From contig JAUILA010000010.1 in NCBI GenBank assembly GCA_030432655.1, positions 62,001-126,000 of the forward strand: a stretch of 64,000 nucleotides of DNA, written 5' to 3'. The first letter of the stretch is position 1. Each line of letters starts with the position of its first letter. This DNA is from Bacteroidia bacterium (lineage in GTDB: Bacteria; Bacteroidota; Bacteroidia; Cytophagales; Cyclobacteriaceae). A model generated the notes under the pieces. It did no database searches, was not told the DNA's origin, and saw nothing but the letters and a program-made list of their open reading frames with translations. Shown here in pieces: positions 43,381 to 53,112 of this stretch. The position numbers and the translations under genes were made by a program.

Positions 43381-44581
43381 TTTCGAGTTGATCCGCGAGT
43401 TTTTTCATTTGTTGCTTTCTTCTCTTTCGTTGAAGGTATTCCTTCATTTTACCCTGATCCATGTAAACAAGAATTACGAAAAGGAACAGCGGCATTACCT
43501 GGCTTTTTTGTCGAATGGCGATACCCAGGTTTCCTGCAATCTGGGCCAGGGCTATGGAAACCGTTAAAAAACTGAAAAACGCAGTCTTTACCAGGAAGTT
43601 GCCCTGAATCAGAAATCGGATTCCCTTTGGTGTGAAAATCCGGATAGCAACGATCAGGTAAAATACATTTTCAAAAGAAACGATCAAGCCCAGCATCCCG
43701 GGCGCATCCACAAATAACGGTCTGAAAAGGAAGGTAAATAATTGAAACGGCAAGCTGTAATTAGTAATATCTACCCCGGATGTTGCTTTAGTAAGTTCCG
43801 TGGCGCGATGCGTCAGATCCAGCCCCTGGGAGATCTCCTCCCCTTCTTCTATACCAACCATGCTCAATACATCCTGATAAATGAATGCAAAGCTGACTAA
43901 TCCTACCATGATCATGGCCACTCGTGTCGCCGTGCTGATTCCTTTATTTGAGAATGTGAAACCGATAAGTGCAGAAGCCAGGATAACAAACATGATATGC
44001 GGACGGATATGGTAGATCAGGAGTGAACTTATCAGGATCTCCACCCATCTTTCGGTCGGCCTTTTCAGGCCAAAAAAGAATAATCCTATCCCCAGAAAAA
44101 TAACCGAACCCTTACCAAGCGAAGCACTCCAGAAATGAAGGTTAGGCAGCAACAGGATCAGGGTAAGCAGGTCAAATCCGAATAACTTATGTTTGAATTT
44201 TACATTCTCTTTGAAGAATAGATAGAAATAAATGAATCCCAGAAAACCGAAGAAGGAATAAAGGATCATGATCGCCTCATAACTGAATCCCAGGAACCGA
44301 ACAAACGGGTAGCCCAGCCATTCAATGAAGGTAGTACTCGTCCCATAGAAATCCATCCAGGTGGGTCCCCTGAAATCAATTAAGATTTTTTCATAATAAA
44401 AGTGGGAGTCCGAATTGTTGAAAAGCGCGTATAGGTAATATACAATTGTTAGAAAGACGTGCATGAAGTACACCTTCTTCATCAGTCCGGCATCAAAATA
44501 CTTGTATTTTGCCCCGTAATGGGAAATGATGGCAAAGGACATTCCCCCGGTAATAATCAATATGATAATTCCGTATACCAT
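43370..44581 (-). CDS. Multi-pass membrane protein, O-antigen/EPS polymerase (Wzy-like) candidate
   Basis: 403 residues with about ten to eleven membrane helices spread over the chain and a large loop near 250-285 (VGIEEGEEISQGLDLTHRATEL). It has a C-terminal basic tail (LQRKRRKQQMKKLADQ). No soluble enzyme domain is present. Sequence is too divergent for a signature, but size, topology and context (Wzx flippase, initiating transferase, glycosyltransferases, and no other candidate) fit the polymerase of a Wzx/Wzy pathway; GPTWMDFYGTSTTFIEW is a typical conserved first periplasmic loop of related EpsG-type proteins. It starts ATG within TGATG, overlapping the upstream GNAT gene by 1 base. Confidence 0.72.
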   Translation of the reverse strand: MVYGIIILIITGGMSFAIISHYGAKYKYFDAGLMKKVYFMHVFLTIVYYLYALFNNSDSHFYYEKILIDFRGPTWMDFYGTSTTFIEWLGYPFVRFLGFSYEAIMILYSFFGFLGFIYFYLFFKENVKFKHKLFGFDLLTLILLLPNLHFWSASLGKGSVIFLGIGLFFFGLKRPTERWVEILISSLLIYHIRPHIMFVILASALIGFTFSNKGISTATRVAMIMVGLVSFAFIYQDVLSMVGIEEGEEISQGLDLTHRATELTKATSGVDITNYSLPFQLFTFLFRPLFVDAPGMLGLIVSFENVFYLIVAIRIFTPKGIRFLIQGNFLVKTAFFSFLTVSIALAQIAGNLGIAIRQKSQVMPLFLFVILVYMDQGKMKEYLQRKRRKQQMKKLADQLETTA

Positions 44582-45573
44582 CAGAACAATTCCAGATCTC
44601 CCAGGGTGGCATCCCAGGGGTTTATATCAAACCAGTCAGAAGGAATATGCTCCTTCAGCGGGCGAAGGGTTACTACTGGTCCGACTTTCCTTGGCTTGCC
44701 AAATCCGGCACTTTTCAGGGCTTCGGTAAGTACGGAATCCCCCAGGTTGGCCACCGACCAGTAATCCGGCCGGAAGCGTCGCTCAATGATACGCAGGGCG
44801 CGGCTGAGCTTATTCAGGGCCAACGGATTATTCGCCTGTATCTCACATATGCGTAATTCCACCCCCAGCTTTTGCTTTTTGGGATAAAAGATCAGCAACG
44901 CCTGTTGTTCCCCTTCACCTTCGAGGTATCCGTAATAATGCAGGATCGGGCAATTGATATAACGCCAGGTAAGGTAGGATTTATTCTTCAGGGTATAAAT
45001 ACCGCTTGGCCGCGGGTACCGGGCAATCGAGTCATCAAAATTCCGGAGTGCAGTTTTCAGGTTGAAAATGGGAAGGGCATGATCTACTTCCGGCAATTCG
45101 ACTTCCCGGCCGAAATAATTCCTGGCCATATTGATGGGACGCCGTATTTTCAGGCGAACGGGCAATTTCCCAACTTCTGACCAACCCATCTTCAGGTATC
45201 CCGGCTTACTTTGCTTATTCGGTGTATTGAAAATAAAATCATCGCCATTTTTACTACACGAATCAACCAGGGAAAGCGTAAGTTTTTTGAAAATCCCCTG
45301 TCCCTGGTAATCGGGATCGGTTGCCGTATCCACCGCCCGAAGCGCGCTGTAATTCTTTCCCTTCCATCGCCATTTCCAGCGCATAAATGCTCTCACACCA
45401 ACCACTTTTCCTTTGTCAACTGCCAGCAAAACAGGCGATTCACCAAATGGATTATCAATATGTTTCCAGGACCAGTAATCAAATGTCTTGGGAGAAGAAA
45501 CCTCCCCGAGACTTCGCTTCAGGCAGGCGAGAATTTCGGGAATATCATCATGTACGGCTGGCCTGATCTGCAT
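44581..45573 (-). CDS. GNAT-family N-acetyltransferase
   Basis: 330 residues. The N-terminal third is a GNAT domain: IRPAVHDDIPEILACL (beta1/alpha1), VLLAVDKGKVVGVRAFM, and the acetyl-CoA loop DTATDPDYQGQGIFKKL with QGQGIF matching the Q/RxxGxG/A motif. The middle (SYLTWRYINCPILHYYGY) resembles the WRY block found in FemAB-like and other acyltransferases of polysaccharide clusters. Likely role: acylation of an amino sugar in a lipid-linked or nucleotide-linked unit. It overlaps the Wzy candidate by 1 base and lies 22 bases downstream of a GT4 gene. Confidence 0.82.
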   Translation of the reverse strand: MQIRPAVHDDIPEILACLKRSLGEVSSPKTFDYWSWKHIDNPFGESPVLLAVDKGKVVGVRAFMRWKWRWKGKNYSALRAVDTATDPDYQGQGIFKKLTLSLVDSCSKNGDDFIFNTPNKQSKPGYLKMGWSEVGKLPVRLKIRRPINMARNYFGREVELPEVDHALPIFNLKTALRNFDDSIARYPRPSGIYTLKNKSYLTWRYINCPILHYYGYLEGEGEQQALLIFYPKKQKLGVELRICEIQANNPLALNKLSRALRIIERRFRPDYWSVANLGDSVLTEALKSAGFGKPRKVGPVVTLRPLKEHIPSDWFDINPWDATLGDLELF

Positions 45574-45595
45574 TTATACTGAATTTCGTTACGAA

Positions 45596-46735
45596 TCACG
45601 AATATATGAAATCCTTCTTTTTCACCGACGAGAATTCGTAATAGATTGATTCAAGGTCATTTACCATGCGCTTCATACTGAATGACTTAACCACTCGCTC
45701 ACGGGCATTCTTTGCCAGGTCCTTCAAATGTCCTTCATTCTCCAGCATAGACGTAACAGCTGGTACAAGGTTTATCCATTCATCAACATTTGCCAGAAGA
45801 CCTTCCTGTTCATTCCGGATAACTTCCCCTATTCCACCTGCACGGGTGGAAGCTATGGCACATTCCATGCTCATCGCCTCGAGCAGGGCAATGGGCAAGC
45901 CCTCAAAGGAAGATGTCATCATGTAAATATCCATGGCCGACAGATAAGGCCTTACCTCTGTCTGAAGACCGGCCATGTGTACCACTTCCTCCAGTCCCAA
46001 ACGTTGCCGCTCGGCCAGGATCTCTTCTTTAAGCGGACCATCTCCTACAATAACTCCCCGAACTTCAGGCTTTGTTTGATGTACTTCCTTAAAAACTTTC
46101 AACCATTCCACCAGCCGCTTCTGAAATCGGAAAACAGCGATGGTCCCGATCACAGGCGCCTTTTCCGTTATTTTAAGTTCTTTGCGTAAATCAAGTCCGG
46201 CGTCAGTATCACGCTTGTACGATTCGGTATTTACCCCGTTAAGAATAGTGCGCACCGGAATCGACGGACTGATATTCTGCATAATTGATTCTTTCACATC
46301 ATCGGAAACCGCAATCGCCAGGGATTGTTTATTAAAGGAGAATTTATTGAGCGTATAAGTAATACGATGATACCGCTCCTGTTTGTTGTGCTCCGTGTAC
46401 AAAACAGGGATTCCCGTGCGCTTATGAACCCACCTGCCAAGAAAACCAGCCCATGGCAGATGGCAATGAATCAGGTCGATCTTGTATTCCCTGCAATACC
46501 GGATCACCTTTCCTGCCTGCAGCATAAGTTTAATATTATCCTTTGCTTCCAAACACGTCACGATTCCACCCGCATCCTGGATTTCCGAAACCATCTGATC
46601 CTTCCAGGGCAAAAAATAAATATAATGGAATTCGAACGCCGCTTTGTCGTGAAGTTTCAGCGACTCCGGCAAAAGGGTTTCAGCACCACCCCTGCCGAGG
46701 GATTTAATAATATGGAGAATTTTAATTTTTCCCAT
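45596..46735 (-). CDS. Glycosyltransferase family 4
   Basis: 379 residues from the ATG at 46735 (MGKIKILHIIKSLGRGGAE), the standard GT4 opening with the GGAE donor-side loop. The later blocks are IDLIHCHLPWAGFLGRW, VIGTIAVFRFQKRLVEWLKVF, HMAGLQTEVRPYLSAMDIYM and SSFEGLPIALLEAMSM with both Glu residues of E-x7-E. It overlaps the neighbouring upstream gene by 14 bases; an ATG 24 bases earlier would make an atypical N-terminus. Cytoplasmic membrane-associated enzyme, retaining; donor and acceptor unknown. Confidence 0.92.
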   Translation of the reverse strand: MGKIKILHIIKSLGRGGAETLLPESLKLHDKAAFEFHYIYFLPWKDQMVSEIQDAGGIVTCLEAKDNIKLMLQAGKVIRYCREYKIDLIHCHLPWAGFLGRWVHKRTGIPVLYTEHNKQERYHRITYTLNKFSFNKQSLAIAVSDDVKESIMQNISPSIPVRTILNGVNTESYKRDTDAGLDLRKELKITEKAPVIGTIAVFRFQKRLVEWLKVFKEVHQTKPEVRGVIVGDGPLKEEILAERQRLGLEEVVHMAGLQTEVRPYLSAMDIYMMTSSFEGLPIALLEAMSMECAIASTRAGGIGEVIRNEQEGLLANVDEWINLVPAVTSMLENEGHLKDLAKNARERVVKSFSMKRMVNDLESIYYEFSSVKKKDFIYS

Positions 46736-47792
46736 GTAATGTACTATATAAACCGACAAACTGGTGTGTGATCTGCTCCAATGAAAAATTACTTTTTACC
46801 AAATCAAATGCTTTAGCTATTTTCAACTTAGTGACATCCCGGTTGGATAAAACTTCGGTCATCGCTCCAGCAAAAGCTTCCTGATTTCCTCTTGGTATAA
46901 GCCATCCTGCTTCCGGGGCAAGAATTTCCGGGATACCCCCTACATCATAGGCGACCACCGGAATCTGACAATAGAAAGCTTCCAGAATCACACCTGGCAT
47001 TCCTTCGATTTTAGAGGGAAGGATCAGCATGTCTGCAGAAGAAATATAATCCATTGGATTATCAATATAGCCGACAAATTTAACCTGTGCAGATATGTTC
47101 AGATTCCGGGCATAGGTCATCACCTGCTCTTTTCTGGGTCCGTCCCCCACCAGCCAAAGGACAGCATCAGGATAATTTTCCAGAAAGCGCATAAAAATCT
47201 CCAGCACGCTTTCATGATCTTTTTCAAATGTGAAACCACCCACGTGAAGAATAAAAGGTCGCTTCTCAACCCCTAGCGGATTATATTCAAGTGTAGTATC
47301 AACCCCATTCGGAATTACCCTGGTGCGGTCAATAAGAAACGGATACAATCCGGTTAGGTCTGCCTTCGACATCTCCGAAACAGAAGCCACTGCATCCACC
47401 TGACGGTACAAAAAATTATTGAATATTCGCTGTACCGGGTTTCGAAGGTAATTACTGACGGTACTGGCATTACGGAATACTAGAGGGATCTTGCGCGAAG
47501 ACCTGAGTTTGGCGAATGCGGCATATTTCAAGGTATCGCCCGAATTTGCCTGTACTATGTCATATTCCTTCAATTTATCCCTGAGTATCCTCACCGCTTT
47601 CCGTTCCGGTAGCAAGCCTTGATGTGCATTCAGGGATTCAATTTCCATCCCCAGCGCATTTCCACTGCTTTCATAAACAGAACAAACATCCACTTTGATC
47701 CCACCCTGTTCCCTGAGCCGTTTTGTCAGTTCTCCTGTAAATACTTCCGCCCCGCGTCGCTGGTTTTTGTGGATCAATTGTAATATCCTCAT
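46722..47792 (-). CDS. Glycosyltransferase family 4
   Basis: 356 residues. Opens MRILQLIHKNQRRGAEVFTGEL, with the RGAE acceptor/donor loop written here as key residues R14, G15, A16, E17 in a short stretch. YDIVQANSGDTLKYAA, RPFILHVGGFTFEKDHESVL, FVGYIDNPMDYISSADMLIL and PSKIEGMPGVILEAFY with both Glu residues of the E-x7-E motif follow. It starts ATGA-overlapping the upstream GT4 gene and its stop overlaps the next by 14 bases. Three GT4 genes stand side by side here, so they probably act in sequence on one repeat unit. Confidence 0.92.
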   Translation of the reverse strand: MRILQLIHKNQRRGAEVFTGELTKRLREQGGIKVDVCSVYESSGNALGMEIESLNAHQGLLPERKAVRILRDKLKEYDIVQANSGDTLKYAAFAKLRSSRKIPLVFRNASTVSNYLRNPVQRIFNNFLYRQVDAVASVSEMSKADLTGLYPFLIDRTRVIPNGVDTTLEYNPLGVEKRPFILHVGGFTFEKDHESVLEIFMRFLENYPDAVLWLVGDGPRKEQVMTYARNLNISAQVKFVGYIDNPMDYISSADMLILPSKIEGMPGVILEAFYCQIPVVAYDVGGIPEILAPEAGWLIPRGNQEAFAGAMTEVLSNRDVTKLKIAKAFDLVKSNFSLEQITHQFVGLYSTLHGKN

Positions 47793-48928
47793 TTTATGAT
47801 CATTGCATATTGTTCGACCATCTGCCTGTGAATGGACTCCAGTTCGAATTTTTTACTAAAATTATCCAGACTTGCCATTCCGAAGGTACGTCTCATTTGC
47901 GGATCCTCTATCATTCTGATCAGGCTGAGTGCTAATTCGTCAGAATTTCCCCGCTCAAACAGTAGTGCATTTTGGTCCATCAGCACAATCTCCCTGAACA
48001 CACCTATATCACTGCAAACAACCGGCAGGCCCGCCGCCTGCGCTTCAATCAGCGACCCACCCAATCCCTCATAATAAGAAGGGAAAACAAACAGATCAGA
48101 GGCTGCCAGAATCTGATAGACATCATCACGGTGTCCCGGAAACGAAACATTCTCCAACGCATGCATGGACAGATATTCCTCTATAGCCTGCGATGCATTA
48201 CCTTGCCGACCCAGCATCAGGAAATATGTTTTCCGCTTGATTTCTTGCGATAACGAATTTATGGCTTTGAGTAATACGGTGTGCCCTTTCTGAAACTCCT
48301 GACGTCCGAGATGGGTAATGAGCAGCTGGTCATCTTCCAACCCCAATTCACCGAATAATTTTTCCCTGAGTGCTTCACGTTCGTCCAGGTAAACATTTGC
48401 TTTCCGACCCCTGTAGATTACTTCAATTTTATTTTCAGGAATTCCGAGTACGTCAACATAATGCTTTTTGACCGTATTAGTTATAGCAATAAACTTATCC
48501 ACAAAACGCTGGCTGTACTTCTCAAGGTATTTATAGAAATAGAAGGCTTTTCTGGAGATTTTTGCATCTTCCAGTCTCACCGGATCATAGGTACAATTGA
48601 CCAGACTTTCCACATTCCGGAAAGTTACCAGCAACCTGGCCGCCCGGCAACGGAGGGTACTCTTTACGAGAACCGAATGAACAAGATCAGGTGAAAAAGA
48701 GCGGATTTCACTGGCAATTTCCCGGGACTGATTGATAAAGCCAGATGACGTAAGAAATACCACCTCAAAGCCGGCGCCCAGGATTTCCTTCTCTATGCCA
48801 ACCTCCCGGTGTTCAAGCACCAAAATACGGACACTATGACCTTGCTCCCGCAGGTAATACCAGAGTAATGAGTTGGATCGCTCCGCACCTCCTGTACCCA
48901 ACGAATCCTGTACAAACAATATCTTCAT
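47789..48928 (-). CDS. Glycosyltransferase family 4
   Basis: 379 residues from the ATG at 48928 (MKILFVQDSLGTGGAERS). Key blocks: FSPDLVHSVLVKSTL, LITHLGRQEFQKGHTVLLKA, VSFPGHRDDVYQILAASDLF and FPSYYEGLGGSLIEAQAAG with the intact E-x7-E motif. Starting at 48928 gives an ATGA overlap with the sulfotransferase upstream; the alternative ATG at 48952 would prefix eight residues (MAGQIRLS) from the neighbour's reading region. Retaining GT-B enzyme acting at the inner face of the membrane; sugar specificity cannot be told. Confidence 0.92.
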   Translation of the reverse strand: MKILFVQDSLGTGGAERSNSLLWYYLREQGHSVRILVLEHREVGIEKEILGAGFEVVFLTSSGFINQSREIASEIRSFSPDLVHSVLVKSTLRCRAARLLVTFRNVESLVNCTYDPVRLEDAKISRKAFYFYKYLEKYSQRFVDKFIAITNTVKKHYVDVLGIPENKIEVIYRGRKANVYLDEREALREKLFGELGLEDDQLLITHLGRQEFQKGHTVLLKAINSLSQEIKRKTYFLMLGRQGNASQAIEEYLSMHALENVSFPGHRDDVYQILAASDLFVFPSYYEGLGGSLIEAQAAGLPVVCSDIGVFREIVLMDQNALLFERGNSDELALSLIRMIEDPQMRRTFGMASLDNFSKKFELESIHRQMVEQYAMIIK

Positions 48929-49755
48929 CGATAGCCGTATCTGTCCAGCCATTCCCCAGCAACCTGGTCAATTCTTTTAACATCTTCCCGGCTTAAACTT
49001 TTCAGGCTCTTTTCATTCATGTTAAGAATGGCGTTCGTTTTACCATGAATGGAAAATGTAAGTTCACTTACATTACGGTCCGGAAGATCAATGTTAAGAA
49101 AATGGCAAATTTGCTCCAAAATTTCATCCGGCCTTTCCGTCAGGTCCTCATAGGTTACCTCCAGAATTGATTCATCCATATTTCCGTGTACTACCTCCAG
49201 GGACCGTACCCATTGCTGAGCACACAGATCAATCGGGTAATGTTCACCGAATTCGGAGACATGAGTTTCCATAACCTGAGCTTTACGGCAAATCCCTTCC
49301 GCCACGGCATAGCCGTTTCTTACCAGGTGTATGAATTTAACTGGTTTAAAATATTCTTTAAAAAAAGGGATACGTGAGGTATTGCTGATGGATTTTTCCA
49401 GTAATAATGGACGGTCAGGATAAAAATGGGACCAGTGCTTTTTGATTAATGCAGCTGATCTGGCTGGATTATCTACCTTCATCTTCTCTTCGCACTTTAC
49501 CCACATACGCCTCCAGCCATAATCTTCCGGACGCGGAAGGCAGTCAGTGAGCATAACCCCTTCATCATTCATAATCCCAATTCCGGGATGAATGGAAAGA
49601 ATGTCCTGAAGGAGTGTTGTGCCTGAATTATAGCAGCCAACGATAAAAACCCATTGATCCGGATTCAGGGTTGATCCTGTTGCCGAAAGCAGTTTATGCA
49701 TGGGTTGCTTGCCCCGAAAACGAGCCGCCAGGCGTTCTTTTAAGGTCTTCTTCAT
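48925..49755 (-). CDS. PAPS-dependent sulfotransferase, no. 1 of 6
   Basis: 276 residues. The 5'-phosphosulfate loop is VFIVGCYNSGTTLLQDIL (about 32-49, with the SGTT core), and the 3'-phosphate region is FIHLVRNGYAVAEGICRK with Arg and a following small-residue helix. A late IDLCAQQWVRSLEVV helix and TYEDLTERPDEILEQIC are typical of the sulfotransferase_1/3 superfamily. It would move sulfate from PAPS onto a sugar hydroxyl or amine. ATGA overlaps join it to the GT4 gene downstream and to the deacetylase gene upstream. Confidence 0.88.
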   Translation of the reverse strand: MKKTLKERLAARFRGKQPMHKLLSATGSTLNPDQWVFIVGCYNSGTTLLQDILSIHPGIGIMNDEGVMLTDCLPRPEDYGWRRMWVKCEEKMKVDNPARSAALIKKHWSHFYPDRPLLLEKSISNTSRIPFFKEYFKPVKFIHLVRNGYAVAEGICRKAQVMETHVSEFGEHYPIDLCAQQWVRSLEVVHGNMDESILEVTYEDLTERPDEILEQICHFLNIDLPDRNVSELTFSIHGKTNAILNMNEKSLKSLSREDVKRIDQVAGEWLDRYGYR

Positions 49756-50519
49756 CTGATTGCCGAGTGTACTTTTTTAATTACAGGAAGAAGCCTTGAA
49801 TGCCACCCACTGAGAATCAGACGGTATTTCCACATTGGAGTATCATCATTCACGCTGAGCCGTGAAATTCGAAGCGGGTTTTCTGAACGATTCAACTGGT
49901 GATCAAAAAGAAATGCCTGCTGAATACCTTCCTTTTTCAGTATTTTCTCACTCTTCGTGCTGAAATTTCCGTTAGGGTAGGCAAACAGATCATACCGTCC
50001 AAATCCAAGCTGATCGAAGAATAGTCTGGAGGTTTCCAATTCTTCCTGCATTTCCTTTTCGGTTACCTGGTCAAACATCGGATGGGTATGCGAATGATTG
50101 CCAATAATGATACCCGCATCATGCATCTCCCGTAGCTGATTACTTGTCAGTTGCGGACAGGTCAAAGGTGGCTTGTCTGAATTTTTACGTATTGTCTCGA
50201 GCAAGCGGAGCCGTTCCTGGTTTGGGACAGATTTCAGCTTGCTGATCGTTTCGTCAGGTCGGTCTCCTTTCAGGTGGTAATACACCTCATCCCACCAAAA
50301 AGGTTTCTCAGAATCTATCAAACCGGTGATTATAAATAATATCACCTGTAGACCGGAATCCTTAAGTAGCGGAAATGCATTTTCATAAAACGAGATGTCC
50401 CCATCATCAACCGTGATCAAGGCATCAGGATATGTCTTTTTCAGGTAATGCACCTGTCGTTCGAAATTGCCGGTATCATGAATTTTGTGATAGGTCAGTA
50501 TGGTTTCAGGGGTCATCAT
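49752..50519 (-). CDS. Polysaccharide deacetylase (NodB type)
   Basis: 255 residues. TILTYHKIHD opens the chain, then ALITVDDGDISFYENAFP has the TFDD-like metal motif (here TVDDGD), and IIIGNHSHTHPMF carries the H-S-H-T-H metal-binding motif. FAYPNGNFSTKSEKIL is the conserved arginine/proline-rich strand region. No signal peptide, so it works in the cytoplasm or on a lipid-linked intermediate. Together with the sulfotransferases it could expose a free amine for N-sulfation; that link is inference. It overlaps the sulfotransferase gene by 4 bases. Confidence 0.88.
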   Translation of the reverse strand: MMTPETILTYHKIHDTGNFERQVHYLKKTYPDALITVDDGDISFYENAFPLLKDSGLQVILFIITGLIDSEKPFWWDEVYYHLKGDRPDETISKLKSVPNQERLRLLETIRKNSDKPPLTCPQLTSNQLREMHDAGIIIGNHSHTHPMFDQVTEKEMQEELETSRLFFDQLGFGRYDLFAYPNGNFSTKSEKILKKEGIQQAFLFDHQLNRSENPLRISRLSVNDDTPMWKYRLILSGWHSRLLPVIKKVHSAIR

Positions 50520-50528
50520 AAATCTGCA

Positions 50529-51383
50529 TTACTTCCGCATCCATTTATATATTTTGCGGAGGCGATATATGCCACGGGCTTTCAATTTGCTCAAATTCCA
50601 TAAGAACCGGGAAGATGACCGTTCCTTTATTTCATATTTGTAATGGCTTGCCAGGCTTTGCAATTCCACGGAGGGAGAATAACCGAAGGATGAATCCTTC
50701 TCCCATTTTGATTTATTTCTGAAAAACTCCTCATTATTGTGCGGATCAGATTGGCCAAGGAATTCATACAGCCATGATAATGAGTCCGGCTCTCCCAGGT
50801 CTTCGTACCGGATTTCCCTGTAGGAAGTACCGAACAAGTCACGGGCCTTTTTCAGGTTTTCATAACTCCGAATCCACTCTTCTTCGAATTCCTCAGGAAT
50901 ATAAAGCCATCGGCTCCATGCGCTGTACAGTACATCCATTGGATGACGGACCAATCCGATCACAAGGTAATCATCTTCCGGAAAATGCGCCATAAAAGAT
51001 CGTATCAGATTGAGGCTTGATTCCTGGTAAAGATGATGAGGTGATTTTTCAACGAACTCCTCCCCCGTGGATGCTGCAATTTCACGATAAAGTGTAAAGA
51101 TTCCTGCTTCAGACCATTCTTCCCGATGCTCAGATTTACCCAGGTTCTTTTTTTCGAGTTCCAGGAGGTCATTGGAGGCCCGTTCCTCGTTAAACGGGAC
51201 AACACTTCGGTACATGGGGGACTGAGGAAGTCTCAACACAGATGCAGCTTTAGTCCAGTACAAGGACTCCAGCTCCTGGTGCTGAACAAAGGTAAAGCTG
51301 TTAACACCACTGATTCGCAGGATAAATTTGATCAGTGCGGTCGAACCTGAAGACTTTGATGATAGAATAATGATATGTTTCAT
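50529..51383 (-). CDS. PAPS-dependent sulfotransferase, no. 2 of 6
   Basis: 284 residues. The 5' loop is IIILSSKSSGSTALIKFIL at the very N-terminus, with the SSGSTAL core, and the 3' region is YLVIGLVRHPMDVLYSAWSRW with Arg and Ser at the usual places. REIRYEDLGEPDSLSWLYEFL completes the fold as the acceptor-side helix pair. The protein ends with a basic tail (KLKARGIYRLRKIYKWMRK). Overall low similarity to the other five sulfotransferases suggests a different acceptor. It lies 9 bases upstream of the deacetylase gene. Confidence 0.85.
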   Translation of the reverse strand: MKHIIILSSKSSGSTALIKFILRISGVNSFTFVQHQELESLYWTKAASVLRLPQSPMYRSVVPFNEERASNDLLELEKKNLGKSEHREEWSEAGIFTLYREIAASTGEEFVEKSPHHLYQESSLNLIRSFMAHFPEDDYLVIGLVRHPMDVLYSAWSRWLYIPEEFEEEWIRSYENLKKARDLFGTSYREIRYEDLGEPDSLSWLYEFLGQSDPHNNEEFFRNKSKWEKDSSFGYSPSVELQSLASHYKYEIKERSSSRFLWNLSKLKARGIYRLRKIYKWMRK

Positions 51384-51387
51384 GAAT

Positions 51388-52218
51388 TTATTGCATCTGA
51401 TTCATATCCTTATTCGTTTCCTGTTCATTGTACGTCTTCCAGGCAGGAAATTCCCGGTTAATCAATTTCCTGAATTTACTTATATCCGGTTGGAGCCTGA
51501 GGAACAAATCATGTTTAAGCTGATCAGAAAAACGGGGACGGTCGATTTTCATATTCAATATATAGAAAAATGAATGATACAGTTTTTTGATCAATGGTGA
51601 TTTTAACTTGTGGATTTCATCGTGGTATTTGATGAGGTATTTCTTTTCAGAGGTATTGTATGCCGACATGGAGTTCATAAAATCAAATCTGCTGATACCC
51701 AGGAAGTCGGTCACTTCATTCATTAAGTCCTCAAAATTATCCCGGAGATCCGCAAAATCAAGAATTAGAATATTCTCCAGGGAATAATACTGAAGGTATT
51801 GCTGAATTTGCGCATGATAACTGCTGGTCAGGACGTAATCATCCATGGACAGCACATTCCTTTCCAGGTTTTTAAGTTGGATCCGATCCCTGTACAAATT
51901 ATGATGCACATGCGATACAATCCGGTCGATAGGATCACGGACAATATAGATCAGTTTCACATCCGGTACAGTTTGAGCCATCCTGGACGCAGTATCCGGA
52001 AACTTGTGGAAGCGCGTATAATTTGGCGAAGACTCACCGGTAATTTTTTTCTCCGGAACCAGGAATTTACGGTACCAGTCCGAGCCGCGATGAAAATAAT
52101 GGGAGAAAAAATTAATCTCCTTTCGATGGCTCAGTCCAACTTCCGGATGGTTCATCAGGTTTCTGTGAATGGACGAAGTCCCGGATTTCATGGCCCCTAT
52201 AACTATAAAATCAACCAT
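51388..52218 (-). CDS. PAPS-dependent sulfotransferase, no. 3 of 6 (heparan-type)
   Basis: 276 residues. This is the carbohydrate-sulfotransferase branch that resembles heparan sulfate N-/3-O-sulfotransferases. The 5' loop reads FIVIGAMKSGTSSIHRNL, followed by HPEVGLSHRKEINFFS with the conserved K-E-I-N-F-F block of that branch, then GESSPNYTRF and LIYIVRDPIDRIVSHVHHN for the 3'-phosphate. It is the best evidence in the locus that a glycan, not a small molecule, is sulfated. It lies 4 bases from sulfotransferase 2. Confidence 0.9.
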   Translation of the reverse strand: MVDFIVIGAMKSGTSSIHRNLMNHPEVGLSHRKEINFFSHYFHRGSDWYRKFLVPEKKITGESSPNYTRFHKFPDTASRMAQTVPDVKLIYIVRDPIDRIVSHVHHNLYRDRIQLKNLERNVLSMDDYVLTSSYHAQIQQYLQYYSLENILILDFADLRDNFEDLMNEVTDFLGISRFDFMNSMSAYNTSEKKYLIKYHDEIHKLKSPLIKKLYHSFFYILNMKIDRPRFSDQLKHDLFLRLQPDISKFRKLINREFPAWKTYNEQETNKDMNQMQ

Positions 52219-52227
52219 ATCTGATCC

Positions 52228-53100
52228 TTAAAGAATTCTTCTGAACATGACATCTTTAAACAGTCGTAAATACGTCTGCCAGTGAAGCGGTCGTAATTTC
52301 CATAATTTTGTATAAGCATTTATCACCTCGGTGAACGGTTTGCGGGTTCCCCGTACAACCATTACTGACAGATAATTATAGTAAAGTTCCTTATCCCTGA
52401 GCAAATTGTCGATATGCTTATTGATGAAGTATTTTGCCCCCTCATAAACACTGTCATCATTGGTGCGGATATGATCATTACGCGTATGCCGTACAGTGAC
52501 CAGTGGATCATTGATGCTTTTTATAGTGAGTTCATTTTTAAAACAATAATCCGCCACCCGAATCCCCAGCTCCGTGTGCTGACCGGCGCGTAAGTCAGGA
52601 TCGAAGCCCCCGACCTTTTCAAAAATCACCTTTGGGAGAATATAGGACCCGCCATTGGTAAATTTCATGACGAAATTATGAAATGCCGGCCCCTTGTCGA
52701 TCGGGACCTTTATTTCTTCACTGTTGGGTGTGACATGTTTAATGGCACAACAAACCACCTGGTGTTCTGGGTTGATATTCGCGGCCAGGGTGTACAGCCA
52801 TTCGGGATGGGCGAGGTCGTCGCTATCGAGGAACGTGATGTATTCTGAACTGGCATTGGCTACACCTGTATTTCTGGCATGGGCCGCGCCGGAATTTTCC
52901 TGCAGGATGTACGTGATGCGATTATCCTCCAGAAAGGGTTTAACTATACCCTGGGTATCATCGGTCGAACCATCGTCCACAATGATGAGTTCCCAGGATT
53001 GATACCGTTGATCCAGCACGCTCTGGATAGCTTCCTGGATGACATTTGCCCGATTATAGGCAGGCATAATGATGGATATTGTTAGGTTGAAATCGCTCAT
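52228..53100 (-). CDS. Glycosyltransferase family 2
   Basis: 290 residues, GT-A fold. ISIIMPAYNRANVIQEAIQS, LIIVDDGSTDDTQGIV and EYITFLDSDDLAHPEWLY are the nucleotide-sugar binding blocks with the DxD-like SDD. It ends with a helical region (KLWKLRPLHWQTYLRLFKD) that may touch the membrane. Inverting enzyme; sugar unknown. It lies 9 bases from the sulfotransferase downstream and 12 bases from the one upstream. Confidence 0.92.
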   Translation of the reverse strand: MSDFNLTISIIMPAYNRANVIQEAIQSVLDQRYQSWELIIVDDGSTDDTQGIVKPFLEDNRITYILQENSGAAHARNTGVANASSEYITFLDSDDLAHPEWLYTLAANINPEHQVVCCAIKHVTPNSEEIKVPIDKGPAFHNFVMKFTNGGSYILPKVIFEKVGGFDPDLRAGQHTELGIRVADYCFKNELTIKSINDPLVTVRHTRNDHIRTNDDSVYEGAKYFINKHIDNLLRDKELYYNYLSVMVVRGTRKPFTEVINAYTKLWKLRPLHWQTYLRLFKDVMFRRIL

Positions 53101-53112
53101 TAAAAACCGGAA